Part shown: positions 41,601 through 43,387 of the stretch, one piece after another
How the letters are laid out: each line of letters opens with the position of its first letter
Numbering within the stretch: position 1 is the stretch's first letter
Assembly: GCA_002339015.1 (NCBI GenBank)
Contig: DDJC01000091.1
Span: 27,725-91,724 of the forward strand
Source: Burkholderiales bacterium UBA1834
GTDB lineage: Bacteria > Pseudomonadota > Gammaproteobacteria > Burkholderiales > Burkholderiaceae_C
Direction: 5' to 3'
Length of the DNA: 64,000 nt
Made by a program: the position numbers and the translations under genes
The notes under the pieces: generated by a model
What the model was told of the DNA's origin: nothing
What the model saw: only the letters and a program-made list of their open reading frames with translations
The model's database searches: none

Positions 41601-43295
41601 CTGCACGGCACGGTGGGCGCCTTCGATCCGGCCACGCGCACCGTGCTGTACACGCCGGCTGCCAACTACCACGGCGCCGACAGCTTCAGCTACACGGTGA
41701 GCGATGGCCGCGGCGGCAGTGCCTCGGGTGTCGTGACCATCGGCGTCACGCCGGTGAACGATGCACCCGTGGCCACGGACGACGCCTACACCGTCATCTC
41801 CGGCCAGACCCTGACGGTGCCCATGCTCAGCGGCCTGCTGGCCAACGACAGCGATGTCGACGGTGACGCCCTGGTGATCGTGGGCAGCACGCCCGCCAGC
41901 CATGGCACGGGCACGCTGCTGCCTGACGGCAGCTTCAGCTACACGCCGACCGCCGGCTTCGTGGGCACGGACACCTTCAGCTACGCCGTCAGCGATGGCG
42001 TGAGCACCCGCACCGCCACGGTCACCATCACGGTCAGTGCACCGGCCACGCTGAAGGTCACCACCTTCACGCAGACGGACTCGGGCTTTGCCGTGCGTTT
42101 CAACCGCACGGTCGATGCCAGCCAGCTCAACCTCTACACGGGCGACCCCAGCAACCTGGGCGCGGCCGACCTGGTCCTCACCGGCCCGGACGGCAAGCCG
42201 GTGATCGGCAGCCTGGTGCTGGACGCCGATGGCGCGGGCTTCACCTTCCTGCGCACGGGCGGTGTGCTGGCCTCGGGCAGCTACAGCCTGAGCCTGGCCT
42301 CGCGCGCCAATGGCTTCACCGCCATGGACGGCAGTCTGCTCGACGGCAATGGCGACGGCAGCACGGGCGATGCCTACCTCCAGACCTTCACCGTCGCGGC
42401 CAGCACGTCGGCCGTGCTGTCGGTGGGTGAGATCGCACGCGGCGCCGGCCAGAGCCTGGCCATCGCGGCCTCGGGCTACAACTTCCCGATCACGCTGGAC
42501 AACGCCGCGGGCGCCACGCGCATCGCCTTCACCCTGAGCTACGACGCGGCGCTGCTGACCGTCACGGGCTTCACCGGCGGCGGCCTGCCGGCGGGCAGCA
42601 CCGTGTCGGTGGACGCCAGCGTGGCGGGCCAGCTCACCGTCAGCATCGTGACGGCCGTGCCGCTGGGCGCCGGCAAGATCGTGCTGGGCAACCTGGTGGC
42701 CACGGTGCCTTCGGATGCAGCCTACGGCGCCAGCCACCTGCTGCGCCTGAGCCAGGTCCAGCTCGATGCCGGTGCCCGCCCCGTGCGCACCGACGACGGC
42801 CTGCACGTGGTGGCTTACCTGGGCGACACCTCGGGCGATGGCGCCTACTCTGCGCTCGACGTGCAGCGCCTGCAGCGGGTGATGAACCGCACGGACACGG
42901 GCTATGCCGCGTGGCCGCTGGTCGATCCCCTGCTGCTCAGCGACGTCAAGGCCGACGGCGTGCTCAGCCTGGCCGATGCCAGCCTGCTCAACCAGCAGGC
43001 GGCGGGCCGGCCGCAGAAGGAGATCCCGCCCATCCCGGCACCGGTGGCAGCAGCGACCGTCGCCAGGGCGGCGGCGGTGCCTGCGGCGCCCCTGGCCACT
43101 TCTGCAGCGCCTGCCGCGGCACCGGCGCCCGCCTTCGATTTCGCGGGCGCGCCCAAGGCCTTCGACCTGGGTAGCTCCAGCGGCGTCTGGCTGGACAGCT
43201 GGGTGTCGGACACCGCGAAGGCGTCCAAGAAGGCCAACACCTGGACGGTCACGGCGGCCCCCAAACCGGTGGCATCCCCCACGAATGTCAATTGA
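11613..43295 (+). CDS. Giant LEPR-XLL surface protein (10,560 residues) with RTX, beta-helix, cohesin-like and dockerin-like domains
   Basis: A single uninterrupted reading frame. The N-terminus is very basic (SHRGKSGRRNGNNGKG) without a hydrophobic signal peptide, and carries the LEPR-XLL motif ESLEPRLLLS at residues 55-64. Residues 160-4210 and 4580-5510 are Gly/Ala/Val/Thr-rich beta repeats of the type VGVAGSLAINVG; 4215-4577 has four GDRI..IGGL..YYV modules; 5510-5880 RTX repeats; 5906-6327 propeller-like; 6327-9230 beta-helix modules; 9250-9446 a nidogen-like part; 9450-10260 SbsA-like and cadherin-like Ig repeats; 10265-10400 cohesin-like; 10404-10460 dockerin-like. No cysteine was noticed on reading. 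It is probably a secreted adhesin or surface layer exported by the genes downstream. The start MSHRG at 11613 is chosen over an upstream in-frame ATG at 11517 because the extension encodes two Cys and does not match the family. Confidence 0.93.
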   Translation: MSHRGKSGRRNGNNGKGQASPGTRKKEGLIGKIIDRLLSGDEASAPPLRKRPVVESLEPRLLLSTTPLPQPTFNDTLSYDGSLSLGGINAVLEVVDTGAPNLTLRLRDGGNILGQKTLDHDIRVAFTGSVFSDKLTLNLNYTDADGNPAFSPWSIKLDFDGGTDVPLLTDDQLIIQSGGPHSYQAAGLFVTSTDDILFGGALTATGDVDLQSAEKIDLQAGSALQARDIRLAAVVNTTGGLAGTDIQANADATVTLQGATLTGRNIGIDATNTITINSQDEEFFNGQVKLGAVDANANATITLSGANVITATGTLALDASNTVTTILATAPDNTANATNKDAAVAVTHVGSSASVRVGGSSALSATGALTVASNSTVNAQTHADGGSGAQAGSAAGGTVAVAVIGGDTKAEIADTASLTGGTVAVSAQSSRTIDTQAKSTKGGATSGGGTPTTGTTTLQQQNAQTSDGSMTVAAAVAVTTVTGDSIVQVSTSGALNSGGALALTATSSVSGPVGGLTTVANGQNTTAGGSGIGAAVAINNLNAASQVLLTGGGSFSATGGLIGLATFNSALSGAQATSGAGAKGVGVAGALAINAGITRAEAVLSSTANITLAGNTALTLKSALTTADTAKAQALVTGQNTTGVGASVAVNVVDAVSRAVMDTGSRLTGANSGVALDAVSNSTIVTDVDGGAAGGTAISPAVAVTVANLDTLAEVRNTASGLSVQSLSLHADHTGAATTTADGAAQGTDLALGMGLAFSSVVDTTHAFLDRSAAVGGVVNVKADSKQSSSSAAKASAKGGKQDDGSQDGQVDQQTGAQRGLGNTTAAGRGGRGSQAAGATPQAQTADAGGASSGSSSVNVAGAVAVNIGQTDAKASIGAGRAVTATGAAAIQSTADTDASATADGLATSPSSGTGVGAAVAINVGDVSNTAQIGAGASLTAASVTLSADGPTAGAQHQFGATTTAGAGGGDVGVAGSLAINVGKTRTTAQVAAGATVATTGSGAVTVKAGSNVQDKAEAKPKEDAQGQKVGIGASVAINVADDITRAAVESTGAVTSTGAISVNAVSKSAVVTNAEGGAAGGVAVVPVAAITVANLDTVAEVLGTGAFTGQGVVTIGATHEGTAATTATGKATGNDAAIGASVAVSTVTDTTQAKLDRNASTTGALNVLAASTQASTSTAKASTKGGKSDSQGADQQGVDNQNAGQRGAGDSVATSRGSRDSTNAGSTPKAATADKDGQSNNSSSVSVAGAVAVDIATTRTQAQIGNTLTGRTVSAGGAVTVKATADTDASAVADGSAVIEGNGNGSGGSGAGIGAAVAIAVGDVVNHAFIGQGSSVTGQGISVSAELPTVAAQDVFSAQATSGAGGGSVGVAGSLAITVGSVDTLAEIDTGASLTLTGGGALNLKAASNTSDKAEAKPKGNAQGEKVGIGASVAINVVDDTTHAWIDSTAAVSNAGSATITADSKNTTVTSAEGGAGGGVAVVPVAAITVANLDTVAEVLGTGNFNSTGAVAINATHAGTTTTTATGKATGDDAAIGASVAVGITNDTTKATLDRSATVGSLAIVATSTQASSSTAKASTTGGKSDSGNNQDGVDKQNASQRAQGDKVASERGNRQSGTGATPKAQTADKSGSNSNSSSSVSVAGAVAVNLGTSTTEASIGNALTGRTVNSTGAVSVKATADTDGSAVADGTAVVNSQGGGGNSGVGVGAAVAINAVDVINTAFVGGNSSVTSNGLTVSAELPTAGAQHVFSATSTSGAGGGSVGVAGSLAINVGTVDTQARLAAGATVTQTGGGSVTLKAGSNTSDKAEAKPQGLAQGSSVGIGASVAINVVDETTRAVVESGAAVTGAGSIGLTADSKNTIVTKADGGAGSNGSDETDVSVVPVAAVTVANLDTLAEVLGTGGFGSTGAVTLTATHAGTATTTATGKSTGNDAAIGASVGVGVVTDTTRALLDRSTTAGGAIGVTATSQQTTSTTAKASVSGGQTKSSGGNANGVDDQKDGQRNIGDKVASERGARGSDNATDNPSAATAKTDSEGSGGSDTVAVAGAVAVNVADSSTTAAIGAGRTIISGGVLSVSAVANTDATADADGSAVNAGSAGVGVAVAINVADVTHSATIGAGSVIQAQGLSVTATTGGGEAMPEFALVAKSKSGAGAEDVGVAGSLSINLIDANSTASVAGSASVQLGGGALTVRASQTTRATAEATPEGNGAVAGSVGVGASVALNRVDTVTRAAVENGATLSGTAGAVTIEAAGAHNVKTLAKNGAGGGGGDVGVGAAVALSITDHDKTALLGSGSALNATGNVSVHAAHASAAQNEADSEGSGSSVGIGASVGINVLDDTVSASVGRSVTTAGSIAVASEVVAGSTNVIKASAQGNKGNGRSADSEADNQVNNNPNNGGDKQLPSAQSNVDSANSESSSESSSESADVGVAAAVGVISHTVSNTASVTGSAQLTSTASTASVTATADVDASNLPQGTAMDADTTTAIGAAVGVTAADVSNRASVAGGAGLSGTTVTVSASTPVGGSSDFKTWALSAGGGEDNGLAGSVAINHINYLTEAQVAGGAKLTASNALNVTATSNIGIQAVAGGAGIGEDVGVGVAVAIGIVNNDTRATVGNGAELNARGATQVKATAAVNPLAIPLGDIPLLPDSVSLSSVAAGVGASQGDAGVAGSLVVNVFNLDTQATLGEDVLVNQNVALPLAGQHVTVQATDTTKIVSVAGAAAGAFGSSGVAVAAGVDVGVLNKNTRATVGRGTQIGARGNVNVSANSDEDIISVAASAGASGSAAIGGSVSVYVVGTDTQARLLDGTAGDAGAQVVADGNVGVTATGTFTLDQVAGNVAIGSDAGIGLSNTTLVHQDTVEARVGSYSDVTTRGAMGLSVLATSSEDLVTIAAGGSGGGTAGVAGSAVVNVLTETTRATVGDGVDITARTNVGGAPTPDVQVKASDITDIVAVGGSVSVGGTAGVGAGVSVGKLNKNTQASIGSAVTADVQGDIIVDAKTLENVTSIAAAGAGGGTAGVAGSAGVLVLDVVTRAFIGDDPDVAGASLGAGDVHAQGSISIAADDYLDETNVAGSVGVGGTAGIGAAVGVPVVNKRVEAFVGTGAKVTADGQSAIDVATGNFSVGYEAAPEDPANVDIKNGSRPTKDSARFGPTQKSGLLDSDHDGVDDRGNDPLFSSVREAALAKQQGFRGLAISATNRDSVKNIVLSGGGGGVVAVAVAAGVNVFNTTASAYIGNGADVNASTAGANSAQSVLVGAGNDFYHLEVAGAVAAAASAGIAPAVGVSVLDLRTNAYIADAAKVNARNDIAVDAHAAENIILISAGFGGGVAGVGGAVSVPVINNITQAYIGQNARVSAGGDVAVLASDDTKVFVLSGAVGAGVAGIGASVGVLSLTKATSATIGAGAHVDALGANTGISGVLDGTANGTSSFNTGVAHGVVVQATSSEDVKHIAVAAGAGVVGIAGGVAITLIDSDTTASVEANAQVNQTNGNAGASQQQGVTVRAANRVETFSFAGSLAGGLVGIAGAVDVGSIKNDTRAVVRGGAAITARGKVAIGSHHLDYNRGYTLSAGGGLVGLAASVSVWSLGTQLSGGYQNNSNQSDNALRGSNNGRADQKTANELGSQSNQVGDLLGGYSSGNQGDSRTNANERIGVINQSAGSSVKTKGPSAASLQKLIDGTGIPLPQGTQTIVEAGTSITAGGDITIDASDRSDAKFIVGGAGGGLVGVGAGVGVLNIANNARASSSGTLNAGGNVRINSALQEKAEQFTAAFGGGFVGLGAAVSVMTVTSTSQAFIGNNGIVGSADNLDILASGIQNFSAQTVGGSVGAVAIGASFSRINVGNASAPDVQANIGANAEIGQSGSVGNVRVQALSTVSATLETNALAGGIAAGSFNFAFADIKPDVRAFIGENAKVTTTGNIGVYAGTDHYAKTDVMSLTVGGAAGGLSLAYSTIDPDVYATVAGTIHAGGSLSVVAGHNVDPLTLLAIQHGGSSPGAYSMAEAPSVAVFSANASLARSYSTADVSAGIGSGADIHANGAVTLRADGVNVSKARGKGFNLTLAGFSLLNAESKASGSNQATVGNDASIDSGSLQVAANGVDHARSEDDSTNLSGLGSIGYSKATATVAPTVKAQIGEGVEVTTTGNVAVQAESITDGDAIANSVSASLGGAFGMVSAESNITPTVSALVASSGGNATRITAGGAVSVEARHGSPVSLSDGTLSGLNTGSDTLTTSQPHGLATGDRIQYQTNGNAAIGGLTADRTYGVIVINDTTVKLGNPFVSKDVSDAYDTIRFLAPHNLSTGDRLIYGFGPDGTGGNPSAIGGLANGVAYYVRVIDSMTVKLGTSLSQVTQASKSFQPANVAADTDIFTLTGHGFADGAAVTYRGPRTARFFGSAVDDTNEQLFIGAAPNDFQTGDRITYTVTGVDGKPAVAIGGLTNGASYYVKRVNADTIKLSVDPIEDDGEDVFINLSRSEAADISQHKLVRFGEKAIGNLTDGKTYYVKRLDADTFQLAETAGGQAINVTTAGVAGTQYIGVEGIDLSAQGVAGQHWLARDLSGALSGTQRLAGAGGIVGGSGPFGIDGVSYAKGIGPSFALLIAGAGANATVNMKPTVSATIGDAAVVIADGHITVSTEVHGNADTDAGVTTGAVVGTLGKSTVRVNFVQNAQTSIGAGATVHAGGNLAVTTVNRHVATGSSYAGGGSAGVSVTGADAIVDARPTTLTTIGSNANLHADGDITLSARLGAKGKMVADSVAYSGLGSGGSTYSFWALGNAAGDFNSPTYEIKVLVNQGAVVRAERKLTVQALLDETDIKARAEASAASAFYSDPDSNARAFIKTLSLVDVKAGARLTGVNRLDVLVKADGAAIDAYAYSDGGSLFGGPDADAYAYHRAATRVLAEAGAVFASKDLNVEAIVQNVPRTARGDAVGFTLNPFDQPSFDAHRDQDWSRHITFDADVILMAAPTPRLVIGANGNIVEAVGVTATIDATRIVVDNIDNNGKVGKARFAANAVSAGGVPIMGVIDGDQGTLTVEHSFETVEILNYSTKDLWVQGINPIDRTGRAKVDIEVDLRSYFFDIVHSYAPTRIDILNLGTTGAADVYLHGLIDNPIGTTNVLANRGDVYGTSLGTTRSNIVNIEAALNVGLVPPINFGQFSIGRVEIELVQSQGRPTDLTLTAGGNAYVGLRLLQRDNSGAAPVLNVGTFQTGGDSDIIVREARRQTQLANTPSGYLVDVTETTPMSGGSSTAAYANHFKPDGGGPVFVPPLGIFGSGSTLINHLARFDLIKAGGNIKVVGAYTTTRIDIQANTDITGLGHIDVDTNGDVTLVEIVGDLRAGRITSDANDVTLTAAAGIKDALADAEPDVEGNTVTLTALDGSIGTFFNDLEIDSQHSVAGGRLIANATSDVYVWETQGSLLIEQVAASTGDVRLTTTDARTSGDDIQVGQGHSILAFLGAITLQAGDNININGEVRTSGRRLTFRVDYRNNDADGGFLSTRGILQGGAILMEGDEDDDTLDVTGHNIATRGYGYGGNDNLIGSDVGDELYGGEGADRIDGRAGDDLIVAGNGVGDILLGGGGADTIYGSPEGSLSDPDFTDTTRFGDVIDGGEGDDVIYAQGGADDIRGGAGKDWIDGGSGNDLIRGGAGADTIYGHLGNDTIYGFDDPANSSTDDAALDNLFGEWGDDIIHGGAGSDYIDGGFGNDVVFGRAGNDIIRTGYGANTVDGGDGDDAIYGSDDGVDVIDGGGGDDRIWGYAGNDVIDGNRGKDIIDAGAGDDTVSGGAGADVIVGGAGHDTLYGHSASGAGDDNAVDHLYGDFGTGKDEAGSGTDRLYGQGGNDLLFGEGGDDYIAGTAGFNQLEASGGTSNVIDFGNSADTSSFVPGAPTLAPAAQAIDYTLSRAALQLPDGMVQRGRWADLGGTADGSGLSGQGGFSSDPVVAVSGTAQYVAWTDTRTGTPQIIVAKLQNGVWTRLGGAASGSVLGAGASGNLNASFDPSIVIDGTGAPIVVWTAEHNGQRDIRAARFDAATQTWTALGGSLSTGGLSNTGTAESARVVMTANGPVVVWLNGASDAKSIHARIFSGGSWIEIGVGSATGTGLGGGLPAFDVEDLAVASDGNRVAVAWSQDVGAVRQIYLKEYTGGTAGSWAAVAGSASGSGVSGVLGSSLEGVISHNATPSVTYFQGRLFVAWQTHADQGAALVVASYSNTAVRTLTVHDTFGLAYGHDVPAQPQLTAGGNALRLVWLREPSDGISSDLYVRLWNGSHFIEEVPTEASGPGASITGRKASDLAVATDASGRTIVVWQDNQNGEPEVYARGMTATIGRTFVADASQGTTVQDILNANDLGAGDAIIVIGQHGNVSIAANDAGVAIYGSPGSALGTVTVAEGADNVLLSRVTVDGVITVNGANNFTVTESELSGVVLNGGTGAQILYSQILDRTRGSAIVVNGAVTNALIDHNQLSGLRILPANGQGAVNLTASNNRITTDGTALFVGVAASGRIRDNVLSGQQVGLDLASAFTGLIDGNTIQGAAIGVRHDTVATLAGNTITGNTVGIRTTVAGTTQGLGFTAGSQANVIENNDTGIVAVNAQFQLQTLRNNTIGVSGSGIIGGGSLELANVFEGNQRGVTAFTGLVQYSRFTGNDIAIDVTATMKGLKIWHNVFDSNGRYGVLLSGTSDIRIYQNTFYAKSGDNIHLEKVSSNIEIQGNILWAEGGYDIYVANDSQAGFYSDYNNLYKTGHGRLVYWTKDFLDVLDWQADVARYDLHSIGATVVNPDWAKPAFVDLARGDFRLFDTTAGLRFTSSSIEGSNAALDQSVPPHYGPNLLANGSFESGTTGWSVNAGGAVKGSSPGAYDGAQFYAPGSIEQGFATQTINLLNAGLSAALLDSGLQDLVFGGRVRTAPTDPRDAGSITIKFLDAGGNLIRQQVLNGLNTADRWELVSGRVAIPTGARFAEFRFDADRNAGSDNTVVLDSAFVYAVADAYVANLGAWGAGNHEPGDPTARKIMLRFPDLYTDWEKNEPLAIRWETVNNTSNSPVRIDLIQDTPDGPKFVTNITASTIDDGEFVWIPGNSGIDFGTKGLRIQVSLVEAPEVIDRSQENFSVPEDGTNYYVDDKSNTGDVYTPNAWGDNRHTGKTPDAPKPNPVNVLRAYDLKAGDTLYIDTGDYPMIDPIAVSGSQDVSLMAGPGMGRDEGFTITGPLDASKIAKLFPAIPGDKSRPLIYLNDADFVSIHHLTLENANRGIYAVNNSDSFSASYITASGHTQDGIWVQGASPFGDFDHLLSFNNGGHGVYIDGAIDTLTRSTASGNAKSGFTVTGRINAVSENTAHTNTDWGFAFTGSGAALIQRNTAYGNRAGLYVYNNVGGTVSTIGGTDLALGNGNVIFNNRDVGIQAEQGVLVAGNTVYGNKGANAWGIYARYGATVQSNVVFNNSHGVYVHDGAVLMNRVYANTGTGVEASISDVTGNVIYSNAIGLRLTDTNWARENTARNNIVYANTEHAVLISGDKFTFINNTVYQVVGDVVRLDNAANVRLYNNVLGAVTGSAIVVNANSQIGFASDYNLFMPSAGGSVGVWQGTARGTLAAWRAAAFTDANSLTGNPYFVDIDGADNVLGYVNAANDGRDDDFHEASLYGGFRGGSGLAPVVGPNTVPVIIAPTATVNIAVQSPLIDRGRAGDDYSNEPAPNGGYINIGAYGNTAQAGRSPGQYITVLSPNGGERIGQNSTAEIRWRSFGFAGNVNIEYRGAGQANFTMLAANEANDGSWNWLVDGGVFAPGADYEIRITSVGTPAITDTSDTQFEVLSPIHYYYVNDGSITGDEYTTAVGNDANDGLTPDKPKASIRSVLDTYDLNPGDIILVDTGHYTLGTNIFIVTQDSGVVIRGAVNGLTTLDRGNTNAGTAVFEFQGADDVKLEHLSITGARFGVYAGSGTDSDRITVSDSRIYGNASNGRGVWIDTGNDFFTLSSSQVWNNGSGGVAIGGTDAVVEGNDIHRNAGWGVDLTGARSRVSDNNVYGNSSGGITTGGGGSQANRVVIEGNRVFDNAGTGINLGGYSEARGNEVWGQDENGTGIAVSGASTLAVDNTVWGSTTGLAAYNSGRLEGNRSFANVTGIVLSSYAEAWGNHVYGNSGTGLSMTSWSPYAHNNVIQGNGGAGILVSGAALSSSTPVRVENNTVIATVADAIVVQGSNNVRIVNNILSVRGSGHALNVAADSQQGFKSDYNLFHLAASAKLAYWEDRAFANRVDWFYEVGFDRNSLTADPRFVDEGGVDDLVGWNGSTVAGSVRILDDGDAGYSSTGAWTSGPASGRGGDSQQAVRGAVQGEGSAQASWTFSGLSAGYYRIAVTWPALQGNDGPYGVYTAYDGQSVVGTAGYNQYWAAGGGFTDAGSNWVNLGLVKLDGDTLKVVLDNLNGRAAADAVRIERVGGDFGADDNVHLQANSPAVDRGDPLSPSVGEGAPSGGRIDLGAYGNTAEATPSADPLIQVLGPNGLEKIEAGEPVTIEWRSAGLLPYDTVFLLNAGSNLANGRWMEQGGFRLDPTNYVNAIATNTAINLSGVGADGAPEAVYRSYAYALNGAGNKMAYQIPAADGQYEIVLHFIEPDNIAVGQRSFDIAVNGEVKAAGYDIRAAAGAIRTATTASFTVDASGGAGLNLALINKNVSYGAVLSGIELRRINPQGVANPVVSLEVSLDNGASWTTIATGLGVDRYGQGQTTWTPTAETAGNTALIRATATINPAGGLVSVSDVSDEAFLIANGGHVYYVNDASTAGDEYTTAVGDNANSGKSADKPMASLAALLRAYDLNPGDIVYVDSGTYSLATNIVLGEQDSGVVIRGASQPGHATLLDRGNTNAGTAVFEFQGADDVRIENVSLTGARVGVWAASGADSDRNTVSGSKVYGFNLSNYGYGFFIDNGNDAFTIQDSAVHGNRVGVWMSGAGGVVENSQIYGNSQWGIDVYGSTQAQTIQIRNNLIHDNASGGVQANNWVKVSGNEVYSHLTGNVYGISLISNNAEASGNLVYRNDSGIYGQNGALISGNQVFANTKVGIYGIDARISGNRVFSNATGIHDGRDSLIENNVVYANANTGISLAGAHAAGDMVRNNTVYQPVGDAILVSGTNVKLYNNIVWVDAGYGINVAAGSTATLLADYNLFHNPLAGGRVGLWNGTQQATLAAWRTASGQDVHSLAGNPLFLDIDGADNVLGEKGLITGNGFDDNFGLRANSAAIDAGNMYVATPADIEGRPRRDDPSRPNTGDGLPLYVATAGAGSSFTAGGTKLNYRTSDGSTNYTLPFAFTFYGKTYTQVAINVNGFLQFEGQDQSWYGNDNTLEGLLRNVRIAPLWDNLNTYSGTDATRDLYADASVAGQVTIRWAAVAEGTANPVNFSVTLFANGSFRFDYGPSATGLTPTVGVSAGNGQTYVLAPYDGQSDLSGAASLTWAPTPGLVYYDIGAYEFQGDSSDATPPRVVSITNLPPDGGSTPAAFSSIQVNFSEALDGVSARSPANYELLSAGADGVFGTPDDSRIALKPGYSFPETNLTLQLPDGPLANGLYRLSILGVFDTAGNTLDGNGDGTGGDSHVRTFRIDRTGNTPPTATDATASVAEGGSILITLNGTDPNGDPLAFSLVGQPLHGTLTNFDPVARTVRYTPNAHFNGTDSFRFRVDDGNLGTDEGQVLINVTPVNDVPTAAGVATATDEDTPISILLPAQDVETPREHLVFNLGTGPQHGSLTQGPDGVWVYTPDADFNGTDSFTYTVTDRGDPDGAGSNAATSTTATVTITVRAANDAPVIAAIPTQTVAEGQTLSLSIPGSDPDVSTLQYSLVNNTVPGASINAATGLFTWTPADGALTQSFTVRVSDGTLSTELTFGVEVTNVAPTLTLNGAASVNAGTPYAITFGATDPGQDTISAWVVNWGNGQTTTLAGSATGASFTYALGGNYAITVTATDEDGSYTSAPLALNVVTPNRAPIAGNQAVTTDEDTALGIVLNVVDPDGDALGFTLTTAPLHGTVGAFDPATRTVLYTPAANYHGADSFSYTVSDGRGGSASGVVTIGVTPVNDAPVATDDAYTVISGQTLTVPMLSGLLANDSDVDGDALVIVGSTPASHGTGTLLPDGSFSYTPTAGFVGTDTFSYAVSDGVSTRTATVTITVSAPATLKVTTFTQTDSGFAVRFNRTVDASQLNLYTGDPSNLGAADLVLTGPDGKPVIGSLVLDADGAGFTFLRTGGVLASGSYSLSLASRANGFTAMDGSLLDGNGDGSTGDAYLQTFTVAASTSAVLSVGEIARGAGQSLAIAASGYNFPITLDNAAGATRIAFTLSYDAALLTVTGFTGGGLPAGSTVSVDASVAGQLTVSIVTAVPLGAGKIVLGNLVATVPSDAAYGASHLLRLSQVQLDAGARPVRTDDGLHVVAYLGDTSGDGAYSALDVQRLQRVMNRTDTGYAAWPLVDPLLLSDVKADGVLSLADASLLNQQAAGRPQKEIPPIPAPVAAATVARAAAVPAAPLATSAAPAAAPAPAFDFAGAPKAFDLGSSSGVWLDSWVSDTAKASKKANTWTVTAAPKPVASPTNVN
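11778..11804 (+). other. LEPR-XLL motif of the giant protein
   Basis: Encodes SLEPRLLLS, L57-E58-P59-R60 followed by three leucines. This short motif marks the N-terminus of many giant proteobacterial surface proteins and follows a basic segment (LRKRPVVE). It may be a targeting or processing signal; its exact function is not known to me. Confidence 0.8.
14159..18900 (+). repeat. Tandem ~1.2-kb supra-repeats in the giant gene
   Basis: The phrase VAGAVAVN recurs at about 14185, 15355, 16540 and 17755, a period of 1,175-1,215 bases (about 395 residues). Each unit repeats the same order: an Asn/Ser/Gln-rich linker, VAGAVAVN, DTDASA or similar, GAGGGSVGVAGSLAI, AGSNTSDKAEAKP, GIGASVAINV, VANLDT(V/L)AEVLGTG, ATTTATGK(A/S)TG(N/D)DAAIGASV, TAKAS..GG. 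The fourth unit (from 17738) is diverged. Partial units flank the array. Near-identical stretches such as GTGGCCAACCTGGACAC recur between units, showing duplication at DNA level. Confidence 0.85.
21000..21230 (+). other. Hydrophilic insert with thrombospondin-3-like calcium loop
   Basis: Within the beta repeats the frame encodes an acidic, polar insert containing LLDSDHDGVDDRGNDP, which matches the DxDxDGxxDxxD calcium-binding loop of thrombospondin type 3 repeats. It is flanked by normal repeat sequence on both sides and may be a rigid calcium-dependent joint. Confidence 0.6.
24255..25340 (+). repeat. Four IGGL-YYV modules in the giant protein
   Basis: A 360-residue island inside the beta repeats with four copies of a module reading roughly HGL.TGDRI.Y, then IGGLTNG..YYVK..N.DTIKL. 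It lacks the Gly/Ala bias of the flanks and is a separate domain type. The copies are diverged, so they are old duplications. Function unknown. Confidence 0.7.
28195..29210 (+). repeat. RTX calcium-binding nonapeptide block in the giant protein
   Basis: About 340 residues of GGxGxDxUx repeats, for example LYGGEGADRIDGRAGDDLIV, IDGGEGDDVIYAQGGADDI, IRGGAGADTIYGHLGNDTIY. RTX blocks fold on calcium outside the cell and are a hallmark of substrates of type I-like secretion. Here the block is internal, not C-terminal as usual. Confidence 0.9.
32935..39300 (+). repeat. Three right-handed beta-helix modules with shared leader motif
   Basis: Three modules begin with a common signature (YYVDDKSNTGDVYTPNAWGD at 32942; YYYVNDGSITGDEYTTAVGN at 35028; VYYVNDASTAGDEYTTAVGD at 37879), then YDL.(P/A)GD...VD(T/S)G.Y, and continue as parallel beta-helix rungs of N..Y.N. 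type. Between modules 2 and 3 lie a golvesin-C-like domain (about 36450-36890, ILDDGDAGYS to ADAVRIERV) and a malectin-like domain (about 37140-37620). Both are carbohydrate-binding folds, so the region probably binds glycans. Confidence 0.75.
40355..42030 (+). repeat. Cadherin-like/tandem Ig repeats in the giant protein
   Basis: At least four copies of a domain of about 95 residues with NDAPVA/NRAPIA starts, TDEDTAL, VDPDGDAL, GTVGAFDPATRTVLYTPA and DSFSYTVSDG, plus one PKD-like domain (VNAGTPYAITFGATDPGQD). These are calcium-stiffened stalk domains common in bacterial giant adhesins. Confidence 0.8.
42410..43010 (+). other. Cohesin-like plus dockerin-like tail of the giant protein
   Basis: Residues near 10265-10400 (SVGEIARGAGQSLAIAASGY, then IAFTLSYDAALLTVTGF) resemble a cohesin fold. 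They are followed by two dockerin-type calcium loops, GDTSGDGAYSALDVQRLQR (from residue 10404) and DVKADGVLSLADASLL (from residue 10444). A Pro/Ala linker and the tail SGVWLDSWVSDTA end the protein. The pair suggests binding to another cohesin/dockerin partner. Confidence 0.7.
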
Positions 43296-43300
43296 GCCAG

Positions 43301-43328
43301 GCCCCTGTTTGTGCTATCAATCAGGGGC
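43301..43328. other. Hairpin just after the giant gene
   Basis: GCCCCTG (43301-43307) and CAGGGGC (43322-43328) are exact inverted repeats with a 14-base loop, 5 bases past the stop codon. No T-tract follows, so a full terminator is doubtful; it may attenuate read-through into the export genes or protect an mRNA end. Confidence 0.35.
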
Positions 43329-43387
43329 TGCCAGCCAGCCCATTGACCTCTCTTCACCACAGCCTCAGTCTTCAGGAAGTCCCCGTC

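Noticed and set aside
34608..42806. A 2,732-codon open frame on the minus strand inside the giant gene, and similar long ones at 25746-32072 and 20313-23927
   Set aside because: They mirror the plus-strand codon bias of GC-rich repeats. The products are His/Arg/Gly/Val-rich without domains, while the plus-strand frame encodes recognisable domains throughout.
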